NCBI GenBank assembly: GCA_027422505.1
Contig: JAPQWV010000005.1
Location: forward strand, 17,564,501-17,628,500
Reading direction: 5' to 3'
Source: Craterostigma plantagineum
Lineage: Eukaryota; Streptophyta; Magnoliopsida; Lamiales; Linderniaceae
DNA length: 64,000 bases
The notes under the pieces are model-generated. The model ran no database searches and was not told the DNA's origin. It saw nothing but the letters and a program-made list of their open reading frames with translations. How positions within the stretch are numbered: the first letter of the stretch is position 1; every line of letters starts with the position of its first letter. The position numbers were made by a program, and so were the translations under genes. Positions 46,189-55,994 of the stretch are shown here, piece after piece.

Positions 46189-46698
46189 TGTTGCGCTTAA
46201 AGTATCGATCGATCAACGAGTTAAAGAGTTCTTAGACGCACACTTGATTTGAATTCACTGAGAATCGAAAAATCAACACAGACAATAACACGAGCAGTTA
46301 ACGTGGTTCGGCTAAAGGATTTAGCCTACGTCCACGGGCCAAGGATCAACTTCTTTTATTGTTCAAACTGGTACAGATTACAGATCTCGCTTTCGTGTTT
46401 ACAACTTTCGCTCTCGTCAATTCATCAGAAAACACTCAGCTTTTCCCGCTCAAAATGCTCTGTTCTTCTATGTTTCACATGAGCTGCCTGCTTATATATT
46501 ACGTGAGAATGATTGGTTTACCTCCTCACAAGAAAACGCTTCTCTCAGCCACGACTTCATTAGTGACTTCCACATTTAATTAGCTCAGCGTTTTCTTCAC
46601 GCGATATCCACGCTTTTACCAGCCAACAACCATTAATCACTTGAAACTCACTCTATTTACAGCAGCCCAACCTCTTGAGTTCATGGATTAACCTCACA
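46189..46698 (-). repeat. 5' LTR of copia A
   Basis: On - it begins TGTGAGGTTAATCC and ends TTAAGCGCAACA, 510 bases. It is followed by GTGGTGCGGTGAGC as the presumed primer-binding region, which is not the usual initiator-Met tRNA complement. A TATATA-like box lies near 46492. Confidence 0.88.
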
Positions 46699-46703
46699 CG
46701 ATC

Positions 46704-47421
46704 TTTACTGTCTGTTCGGCCACCGCGTCCTCTTCCTCGTCCTCGACCACGAGAATTCCTTTGTCGCTTGTTTGCATCAACAGAAAATTGGGCTTGTAGG
46801 GCTTGCTCGACAACCTTCTTCGCTTTCTTCTCAGACATAAGTTGTTCGTGTGCTTGTAAGGTGCACGCCAACTCGTCAACGGACATCTTTGACAGGCGCT
46901 TCTTCAATCGCCACCACTATGTGCTCAAAGTCGTACGTCAACGAGCGTAGAATCTTTTCAACAATAGTTTGATCTTCTTGCTTCTCACCATATAGCTTCA
47001 TTTGATTCGTCAAGGTTAGTAGTCGGCTTATGTAGTTTGATACGGTCTCCGTCGACTCCATCTGTAGTACTTCGTATTGCCGCATCAGCGTCTGCAGTCT
47101 CACTTCGTCACCTTCTCGTCTCCTATGTAAGCCCTCATAAGAGTTTCCTACGATTTCTTCAAAGTTGATGCCGCTTCGATTTTCTCGAACTTCATCAGAT
47201 GCTCCCTGAGGAATAAAGAACAATGCCTTCTTATCTTTTTTCTTGTTCTCACGATGAACAACCTTCTGTGCATTAGTTGCATTTTCCGCGACATCGGCAT
47301 AGCCTGTCTCCACGATCTCTAGCAATTCGTGGTAATCGAACAAGCCTTTCATCTGTACCACCCATCTGTTGTAAGTTTTGCCATCCAATATAGGAACGAA
47401 GAGTTGGGTAGAGCAGTTCAT
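46704..47421 (-). pseudogene. Copia C gag, N-terminal part
   Basis: It starts at the ATG ending at 47421, just inside the primer site. A 181-codon frame reads FVPILDGKTYNRWVVQMKGL (the copia Gag opening), then the UBN2-type core: LQTLMRQYEVLQMESTETVS, LTLTNQMKLYGEK, KILRSLTYDFEHIVVAIEE. A frame change near 46880 continues SVDELACTLQAHEQ and an Arg/Gly tract (RGRGRGRGRGG). Copia A then interrupts it at DSKDR. Confidence 0.87.
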
Positions 47422-47428
47422 AGCTATG

Positions 47429-47441
47429 GCTCTGATATCGC
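47429..47441 (-). other. Primer-binding site of copia C
   Basis: On - the bases directly after the LTR end (ACCATCA) are GCGATATCAGAGC, matching the initiator-Met tRNA primer site TGGTATCAGAGC at 10 of the last 11 positions. Confidence 0.75.
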
Positions 47442-49639
47442 TGATGGTTTTGTTACGAAAGGATAAGAAGAATTGGGGAAATAAACTTTTATTGCTTCAC
47501 CATAATAAACGAATTACAACAATATTTATAGGAGTAGAAAAATAACTACTCATTACTCCACTAAGCTATCCATGACTCCACTAAGCCATTAACTTAGACA
47601 CTAACCCATAATTAGACCACTAACATGGGTACTAAGAGCAACTCCAGCCGAGCTGGAAAACAAAAAAAAAATCAAAATTTTACTCCAACCGATACCAAAA
47701 ACTAAACCTAAAATGCAATTTTTAATTTCTCTCACATGAAAAATGCAAGTTTGCGTCTCGATCGGTTTTTATGCGATCCAACTTCTTAATTTGCTTTTAA
47801 GTCCTTATTTTTTGCTATATGTCAGAAAAAGCTGCAATATAACTTGACCATTTGAGATACAAATAAGAGCTGACAAAAGGTGAACAAAAAGTTGTCAGAA
47901 AAGTGAACGGCCGTATAGATAATTCATCAACTTGTCATGTACATACAATCAATATATATATATATATATATATATATCTATATACGAAAAATATATGGAA
48001 TCACATTGAATGAGTTCCTTAAACAATAATAAAATAATTTAATCAGATGTGACTGAAGAATAATATTATTTCATAATTTTTGAAGCTAACATTATAATCG
48101 TTGTAAGTGTTAAGATATATAGAAAACGTTTAAAACGATCTTATTTTTCTTTTCAATGTTGCGATATATAGTCCAATAATTGCTGTTGCGACTGCCTCAA
48201 CTATAATCATTGTTATGTGACAGATAGAAATGCGAAGGGTAGATATGGAAAGACTAAGAATAAAATCATCATAAATAATGAAAATAAATATATAATGAGA
48301 ACACTCAAACGGTAGATATGCATAGATTAAGAATAAAATAAGAGAAATTTAGAGAAAAATACCTAATACCAATTTAAACTTAGGATTCAGTCCCTACATA
48401 TTTAATTTTATAACTAGGTGCTGACATTTGGCAGAAATTTAGTTTGAACTCCCTCATATAGTAAGTTACCAAAATGCCCTTCCTCTATGTCTCAAAACTG
48501 TCCAATCAGAAGAAAAATAACTCGTTGCAGTTGACCAAAAAAATAAAAAATAAAACATCGAATCACAGACGTTTTGCTTCGCTGATATTCGGACCCTGCT
48601 TGCAGTTGCCCGCCGCTGATCGTCTCATCGCTCCGTAGTCCGTCGGTCTGCTGTTCGGTGCTCAACTCTCAATCGCCGCTGCTAGCTCACCTCATAATTT
48701 CCCGGTGCTCGTCCCGTATCGCAGCTACTCGCCGGCACCTGCTACAGCGTAAAGCATCTTATGAGACTTTTCTTTAAAGTAGAATACCTCATTGCTAGTT
48801 CTAATTAACTGTAGAGCTTGTTGGCCAGAGTTCGCACAAATTATCATTTGATTGTGCATTTCTCCACCACTGTTTAATTTGTGCACCTCTGCTATAGTTC
48901 TCATTGAGGTGCAAGTGCCAGATCTTCTCCTTTTTGGCAAATCACGATCGAAGATTGTTAAATATAAACTAGATATGATGGTTCAACTGACGGAGAACAT
49001 ATATTTTTCGATTGAGTAATTTTTTCTCCTGGTTTCAGTTTTAATGATTCTTCCTATGGCCCGTAATTCGCAGGTGCAACGCTCGATGCTCGGCTGCCAA
49101 TCGTCAATGCTAGCCGACCTCATAACAACCCGCTGCTCGCCCGCCATCGAAGCTGGCTAGCACTTGTCACAACTTGCCGCCCATCCCACCACTCATCGCT
49201 GCTAACCGATGTTGCGTCTTTCATGGTTCACTGATCGATGTTCGTCTCTCGTGCCGTTGTTGTTTCGGTAGGTGTTCGTTGCTCCTTGGGTGCGCTGTGC
49301 TTGCTTCCTCGGGTCGGCCTCTCACTCCTCGCCGACACTCGTCTCTGCTTGTCTAGGATACTAGACGCAACCGATTAATTGCTTGAGATGGTTTTTAACC
49401 GGACGTGCCGCAAATCTAAAGATATTATGATTGTATGAATTCAAAGGTAAAATACCTCAAGACAAAAATTATCCAAAAATACTCATCGCTTATGCAAGAA
49501 AAACATCTGATGTAATGAAAGTGAGCATCGCCATTCTATATATATAAAATGAAACATTTGCTCGTAACTTCACCCTTATTCCAAATCAACTACTTCAAAT
49601 AAACTATAAATACAAAATCAACAATTTATAGTCATAGAT

Positions 49640-51745
49640 GTATTGCCTCATTGAAATGTATTTCGTTCACAAATATCGGTACTTTGGCCCCTGAATCAGG
49701 TATTTATTGTCACGATTTAGGTATTTTACGATCAAAATCGAGTATCTGACTTAGTAAAAATGAAAAGTTGTGAGTAAGCTTCTTTTTGTGTTTTTTATGG
49801 GTAATATACATTCCATGATAAATCTCTTTATTAAAACTAAACATTTTAGCTTTAGATGTACATCCCAAATTAACATGTATTTCGTTCATAAATATCGGTA
49901 TTTTGGCACCCAAATTTCGTATTTTCGTCACGATATGGGTATTTTACCATTGAAATCAAGTATCCGACTTGATGTATAGCCCCAATTGACATGTATTTCT
50001 TTCATAAATATCGGTATTTTGACACCCAAATTAGGTATTTCTTGTCACGATATGGGTATTTTACCATCGAAATCAAGTATCCGATTTGGTTAAAATGAAA
50101 GGTTGTGGGAAAGCTTCCTTTTGTGTTTGTGATGATTATATACCTTCCATGATACTCTTTATGAAAACTAAACATTTTAGCTTTAGATGCACCGCCCCAA
50201 TTGACATGTATTTCTTTCATAAATATCGGTATCTTGGCACCCAAATTAGGTATTTTGCGTCACGATATGGGTATTTTACCATCGAAATCAAGTATCCGAT
50301 TTGGTTAAAATGAAAGGTTGTGGGAAAGCTTCCTTTTGTGTTTGTGATGATTATATACCTTCCATGACAGACCTCTTTATGAAAACTAAACATTTTTGCT
50401 TTAGATGTATCGCCTCAATTGACATGTATTTCTTTCATAAATATCGGTATCTTGGCACCCAAATTAGTTATTTTGCGTCACGATATGGGTATTTTACCAT
50501 CGAAATCAAGTATCCGACTTGGTTAAAATGAAAGGTTGTGGGAAAGCTTCCTTTTGTGTTTGTGATGATTATATACCTTCCATTATAGATCTCAATGTGA
50601 AAACTAAACGTTTTAGCTTTTGATGTATAGCCCAAATTGACATGTATTTCTTTCATAAATATCGGTATTTTGGCACCGAAATCAGGTATTTTTCGTCACG
50701 TTATGGGTATTTTACCATCGAAATCAAGTATATGACTTGCTTAAAATGAAAGGTTGTGGGAAAGCTTCTTTTTGTTTTTGTGATGATTATATACCTTCCA
50801 TGATAGATCTTTTTATGAAATCTAAACATTTTAGCTTTAGATTATTAGGGATGTGCCCTCATAATGCCATTCGAGGATGGAATGAATATGGCACGTATTT
50901 GCTCGATGTATTATTAGATGTGTATGAGAATATTGTATTTGAATATTTAATTGTGGAATAAATGTTTGACTCGCCCAACTTTTCATATATTTTCTGATCC
51001 AATATCAGTATTTTTTGCCTCAAATTAAGTACTATTGTCTCGATTTAGGTATCTTTTAGTTGAAATCAAGTATTTGACTTAATTGAAGGTGAAGTTGCAA
51101 GGAAACTTCATAAATCGTGTTGATGATGTTAAATGTACTTACCATTTAAGATATGTTGATGAAATGGTATCATTACGGACTTAGATGACTCGCCCAACTT
51201 TTCATGTATTTTCTGATCCAATATCAGTATTTTTAGCCTCAAATTAAGTACTATCGTCTCGATTTTTGGTATCTGTTAGTTGAATTGAAGTATTTGACTT
51301 AATTAAAGATGAAGTTGCAAGGAAACTTCTTAAATTGTATTGATAATGATAAATGTACTTACCATTTAAGATATCTGATGAAATAGTATCATTATAGACT
51401 TAGATGAATCACCCCACTTTTCATGTATTTTCGGATCCAATATCAGTATTTTTAGCCTCAAATGAAGTACTTTTGTCCCGATTTAGGTATCTTTTAGTTG
51501 AAATAAAGTATTTGAGTTAATTGAAGGTGAAGTTTCAAGGAAACTTCTTAAATCGTGTTGGTGATGATAAATGTCGTTGACATTTAAGATATTTGATGAA
51601 ATGGTACCAATTTAGACTTAGATGACTCGCCCTACTTGTCATGTATTTTTTGTATCAATATAAGTATTTTTGGTCTCAAATTAAGTACTTTTATCTCGAT
51701 TCAGGTATCTTATAGTTCAAATGAAGTATTTGACTTTGGCACCAT
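49640..51745. repeat. Tandem array of about 218-bp units in two diverged subfamilies
   Basis: Anchor ACATGTATTTC lies at 49989, 50204, 50422 and 50640 (spacings 215, 218, 218), with a diverged copy at about 49655 and a shortened one at about 49875-49985. A second subfamily has anchor TCATRTATTTT at 50983, 51202, 51421 and 51639 (219, 219, 218). Both share the order CATGTATTT, TATCNGTATTTT, AAATTANGTA, CGAT-TNGGTAT, GAAATNAAGTAT, GANTTNNTTAAA, AAGCTTC or AAACTTC, then ACTTAGATG or TTTAGATG. An unrelated 130-base insert separates them (50838-50968). Units of 218 are not a multiple of three, so the 70-76-codon ORFs in the units are not evidence of coding. Confidence 0.9.
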
Positions 51746-51874
51746 ATGCTCCAATATAATATCATTTTTATCTCATTTTAGTCTTCAATAATCCAATCAT
51801 GTGCACCATCCAATCACTTTCCTTGGCGGAAAACCTCACACCAGCCCGTAAGTAAAAAAAAAAATTGGCAGCCA

Positions 51875-52095
51875 TAACATTACATTAATCTTCATCTTCT
51901 TGAAAATCCTTATAGCATCGTCCAGCTTGTACTCTCTTGCACTGAGAAGCTTCATTGCTTCCCGCACAACCCGTCAAGCATGGCCATGGCATTTGGGATC
52001 AGTTATGTTTCTTTCATCTTCCTGAAAACCTCATCTACTTCTTGTGGAAATGTTCTCGATGGGGTCGACGGGCAAGAATCAGACAAAGACAAATG
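51875..52095 (-). pseudogene. Captured pentatricopeptide-repeat-like fragments
   Basis: On - two PPR-type helices can be read: EVDEVFRKMKETNLIPNA (about 52040-51985) and, after frame breaks, AMKLLSAREYKLDDAIRIFK (about 51955-51895). They follow the A-x2-IFKKM-K and G-x-IPNA pattern of plant PPR proteins, which are organelle RNA-binding proteins. The fragment is short, has stops and lies inside the Mutator-like element; I infer capture of a host gene piece. Another - reading at about 52300-52450 ([20 protein letters not shown]) may come from the same or another gene. Confidence 0.45.
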
Positions 52096-52917
52096 CTTTA
52101 GTGAAATCCAAAAACCTACTGAAATCTATGTAAGCCCAAGGTTTGCACCCAGCCAAACATTAAAAAATAAACATACAAACTCTATCATGATTTACTGATA
52201 ATTTTTTCTTGGTGGCTTTCATCCAATAGCAGCCACTATTTGAATATCGTAAAATATACATTCGATTCCATGCACTATAGTCTATGCCTATGAGCTAAGC
52301 AAAGCAGGTGAAAAACCTCCCATAAACCCTCTCACAAATAATCGACAGGCTTTAGCTGTTGAGGTAAGCAAATCCTCTGCCAATTTTTTACCCCAATTTC
52401 TGGCCATTCTCTGCAAGCCCGTCCATGAACCCTTGATGGACCCGCTGATGTTCGTTACCAGCACCAGGTTGAAGTGGGTGTGGCCGTTGATTTCACTTAA
52501 AGGGTCAGTTCAAGCATTTTTATTAGGGTTCGAGGCTTCGCAAGGGTCGGTTGTGGATGAGGTCGAGAAATTCTCCTCCGCCATTGTTTTGGATGAGAAG
52601 AGGCGTGCTTCGAATGAAGCTGTTCTATTTTTTTCTGAATTGAGTTTGTTTATTTTCCCTGATTCGACAGGTTTTAGACAAAGAAGTATGGGCAATATAG
52701 TAACTTAGCATGTGGGGAGTAGAAACTAAACTTTTGCCTAGTGTCAGTACCAATTTACAAAATCAAATATGTAGGGTCTGATTCATAAGTTAAATTTGTC
52801 TGCAGGTATTTTTTCCTAAAATCCCCATAAAATAATCATAAAAATGAAAATAAAAGCATCACAAACTTTTAATAATAGAAGTACGAAATATTGATCACGA
52901 AACTAACAACATAGATT

Positions 52918-53199
52918 TTAGTATGGCAATTCGGTGTCGCTTCCTCCAAGATTATTGAAAAACTCGCCAAATGCGTTGAAGGGAGGTGAATTTTGTTGGA
53001 TTTTTTGAGCTCTTTTCTCCAAAATGCGTGCTTTTTCAGCTTCAACATACTCTCGAACTCTGGGATCTTTTATGAGGCTTACCTCTTGAAATAATATTCT
53101 GTTTTCTTCCCTCAACTCTTTTAGAGTATGGGACTTCGTAATTCTCGATTTCAAGAATTCATATCCCGGAACCAAAAAATTAGAAATAAAGATGATCAC
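52918..53199 (-). pseudogene. C-terminal coiled-coil fragment of a Harbinger accessory ORF
   Basis: An open - frame of 93 codons reads KELREENRILFQEVSL, KDPRVREYVEAEKARILEKR, then AQKIQQNSPPFN. The pattern N-x-ILF-x-D/E-x5-D-P-x-x-R-x-Y-V/W-E-x-x-KAEIL-x-KR resembles the tail of proteins annotated as glutathione S-transferase T3-like or NAM-associated, which are Myb/SANT accessory ORFs of plant PIF/Harbinger elements. No DNA-binding half is present. Confidence 0.45.
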
Positions 53200-54624
53200 A
53201 TTGCACTTCGTAATCTGTTAATTGATCATTTGTGGGAGGAATATACAAATGATGAGGCATGAAAAGTTATCTAGCTTTTTAATTGTACAGATATTTCTAT
53301 ATGCATCTCGAATTACTTTTGTTTCCCGTGTTATGTAGTTGTCGTGTTTTAAATAAATATTTACGTTTTATATGTATAAATATATTGTAGTTGTGTTTTT
53401 AATAAACATAATCGATGCTTTTTATATGTATAAATATATTTTATTATTAACTTTGTTAATTTTTTCGATTAAATCTAAAATAATATTTAGTAGTCTAATT
53501 TGTAAAGTTGTAAAATATGTGGGTAGTATTGAAATTTGTAAAAATTGGTGTGGAAGTGAATATTACAAAACAGCCTATTGAGTTTGAGAATGAGTTGATC
53601 GGTTGGAGAAGAATTACTGCATTTTGAGTTTGAGAATGCGTTTGTCGGTTGGATCTAACTAAAATTAGAATTGACTAAATCATCCACTATGTTGAACGTG
53701 ATTGTCCAACAAATGGACTATGTAAACTACTAAATTAATGGGCTAAGCCCAACTCCTATAGGCCCATTTAGTCATTGGCAATTTAAACACCATACGATCA
53801 TTTGTACTAGACTAATTTTAATTTGTTTAATCTTTACCAAGCACATACAAATTTCGACGTATATTTACTTAGTGCTCGTTTTGTAGTTGTGTTTTTTTAG
53901 GAGGGTTTAAATTATTAAGGTTAATATAAACCTAATTACAAGGTATAAAATAAAATATGTGTTTGGTTAGTGGGTTTAAATGAAGTGTATATGTTTGGAT
54001 AAACATGAGTGTAATAAATGGATGTTTGATAAACCTACATTTATATCCTCAACTATATTTGATTACACGTACACAAAAAAATTATTAGATTACAAACAAA
54101 TCAAATATCAACAAGCAGAAACGTTGAAGGAGAAACATAGGTGCGATCGTATATCTTTAAAAAAATCAACAAACTAAAATTGAGTTTATCTTTAAAAAAA
54201 TGATATGTTGAAGCCATTGCTCAGCCCCCGGCAATTCCGATCAGTAGAAAAAGTAAAAAAAATTGACATACGTTATTTGTATTTGGTAATACTATATTAA
54301 TCATTCTTATTTATATATGAAGAACGATATTGAAGGAGAAAGAACCAGAAATGCACAAGCAAAAAGTTTTCGAAGCAAACTCGCTCAAGTCAGCGTGAAA
54401 TGTGGCCTCGATTACGGTTATTATTAATGAATATTTGTTTAATATATTATTAATTATGACTTGTTATTAAATCTGCGGCGAAGTTCATGCATGACTATTT
54501 CATTTTGAATATTTATAATCTTATTGGTCGATAATATTATTGATATGCTCAATAAATAATAGTATAAATACAACAGATATGCACATTTGGAGATATTGAA
54601 CACTTTTCTTCAAAACAACTGCTT

Positions 54625-55669
54625 ATGGCTTCGAATAAAAGAACAAGACCAAACGTTCGTGGAAGCCATATGAAGAAAGAAATTTGATAAAGCATTCAAA
54701 GAAATAATCCACAAAGGTTGGAAATCTGAAAATGGTTTCAAATTTGGATTTCTTCAAGCACTTGAGGATGCATTTTTGAAAATTCAACCAATGTCAGACA
54801 TTGGATGGGAGCCTCACATTAGTTCGAAATGTCAGAACTGGAAAAAAGAGTATCATATCTTGGTGAATTTTTTATCGAGATCGGGTACTGGTTTCAATTA
54901 TCAGACAATGATGCTTTATGCTAGTGACGAGTTATGGAATGATATTAAGCAGGTATATATGTTGGTTTTATTTTTCTGGTATATAAATAAAATTTTAATT
55001 GTTACATATTTGGTGCAGCATAATCCAAAACAATATGACAGTATTAGGTATAAAACATGGACATACTATTCGGATTGGGTTGAGATATTTGGCAAAGACA
55101 GTGCAACCGGGAAAAATAGTGTAGGGTTTCATGATGAAGCTCTAAATAATATGGCCACTGAGTATGAAGAGAGTAACGAGGCTCCAATATTGTTGTTGGA
55201 GCCACCTGATCCTACGTGGACTACTTTTGGTCAGAACACTCCCTCATCATTTGATGAATTAACAACTTTTGAGGAGGATTTTCCCCCGGCTAAATCTGCC
55301 GATCAAAAAAAGGGAAATGAGGAACCAAATAATAAAGGTGCAGAACCAAGGAGGCATGAAGCTGGAATGAGAAAGGGTATGGATGAAATGAAAGATTTAT
55401 TTTCTGAATTCAAAGAGATGAACAAGCGCACCGTGGCAGCTCTTTCTGAGGTTGCTTCAAAAATTGGTTCTGTTGAGCGAGAGCATTAGGACAAACAACT
55501 TGCAGTTGCTGATATTATTGAGAACATGCCAAGTAAGTTGTCGACCACACAACGACTAGAGGTTTCAGAAATTATTATGAGCAATCCTTCCAAATTGCTT
55601 GTTTTCCTTAGAAGCAGTGACGCGGCTCCAGAGCTAATGGTTTCCAAAATTGCTAAAGATTGCATTTAA
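54625..55669 (+). pseudogene. Myb/SANT-like DNA-binding protein of the PIF/Harbinger element
   Basis: Start MASNKRTRPNVRGSHMKKE at 54625, then one frame change near 54685. The Myb/SANT-like domain follows: FDKAFKEIIHKGWKSENGFK, FGFLQALEDAFLKIQP, SDIGWEPHISSKCQNWKKEY, DELWNDIKQ. The intron GTATATATG...GTGCAG (54953-55018) keeps frame into HNPKQYDSIRYKTWTYYSDW. The acidic middle and Glu/Lys-rich tail are interrupted by TAG at 55487; the same frame continues DKQLAVADIIENMPSKL to TAA at 55667. In PIF/Harbinger elements this protein binds the element ends and brings in the transposase. Confidence 0.8.
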
Positions 55670-55994
55670 TTATATGGCATTATGGTCTCCTTATGGTGGA
55701 CTTTTATTATTGAGAACATTGGCTTTCTTCGAGCTGATTTTGTAGCTCATTGGTCAAGGCTTGCTTTGTTTTATTCTTTGCAAGAATAAAACCTTTGCAT
55801 ATAAAGAACTTTGCCTAGCAAGAGTATTCTTTTCCATAGATCATAGATGTATTAAGCTCTATATAGAATATAATCTTGATTAAACTTAAAATATAAGTAA
55901 ACCTAACATGTAAGAACAACCAAAAAGTTAGAGTTTGTATTACATTGCATCAAAGAAAACAAATTCATTGTTTCTATGTACACAATATACCTAA

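Larger units (their letters stand above)
33930..46698 (-). mobile_element. Copia A: Ty1-copia element inserted in copia C gag
   Basis: Perfect 5-bp TSDs CGATC flank it (33925-33929 and 46699-46703), and the copia C gag reading resumes across the gap. The 5' LTR is at 46189-46698. The 3' LTR survives only as 33930-33947 and about 42059-42111 because a Sirevirus-like element and a deletion replaced its middle. Gag-pol on - is nearly full length but broken. Of the elements here it retains the most complete pol. Confidence 0.9.
48342..52826. mobile_element. Mutator-like element with long terminal inverted repeats (Pack-MULE-like)
   Basis: Perfect 9-bp TSDs ATAAAATAA flank it (48333-48341 and 52827-52835). 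The terminal inverted repeats are about 145 bases: left 48342-48485, right about 52682-52826. Shared phrases such as CAGTCCCTACATATTTAATT and its inverted partner CAGACCCTACATATTTGATT place the ends. No MURA-type transposase is present. The interior holds a GC-rich block with no recognisable gene (48590-49360), a 218-bp tandem array and pentatricopeptide-like fragments. Confidence 0.92.
47636..53655. mobile_element. PIF/Harbinger-type element in copia C 5' LTR
   Basis: It is flanked by TAA on both sides (47633-47635; 53656-53658). The left end is GAGCAACTCCAGCCGAGC; the right end inverted is GATCCAACCGACAAACG, with CTCCAACCGAT recurring subterminally on both sides. Own sequence is about 1.5 kb; a 4.5 kb Mutator-like element interrupts it at 48342-52826. 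A 28-base (TA)n run lies at 47951-47978. The terminal inverted repeat is weak, so superfamily rests mainly on the 3-bp target site and the ORF at 52918. Confidence 0.65.
30112..53711 (-). mobile_element. Copia C: Ty1-copia element expanded to 23.6 kb by nested insertions
   Basis: Outer 5-bp TSDs AATGG flank it (30107-30111 and 53712-53716). On - the order is 5' LTR (53711-47442), primer site, gag (47421 on), protease and integrase (33929-32488), polypurine tract, 3' LTR (32103-30112). Own sequence totals about 3 kb. The rest is a hAT pair in the 3' LTR, copia A with a Sirevirus-like element in gag, and a PIF/Harbinger with a Mutator-like element in the 5' LTR. Reverse transcriptase and RNase H are deleted. 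Confidence 0.9.
47442..53711 (-). repeat. 5' LTR of copia C, split by a PIF/Harbinger element
   Basis: Host LTR pieces are 47442-47635 and 53656-53711 (about 250 bases in all). Its start on - is TGTTGGACAATCACG and its end ACCATCA. Across the insertion GGTAC-TAA ... TAA-CTAAAATTA rejoins as in the 3' LTR (GTACCAACTAAAATTA). Confidence 0.88.

Noticed and set aside
49770..50961. Five similar 69-76-codon ORFs on + (and mirror ORFs on -) that look like a repeated small protein family
   Set aside because: They are readings of the 218-bp tandem unit; the period is not a multiple of three and both strands give similar ORFs.
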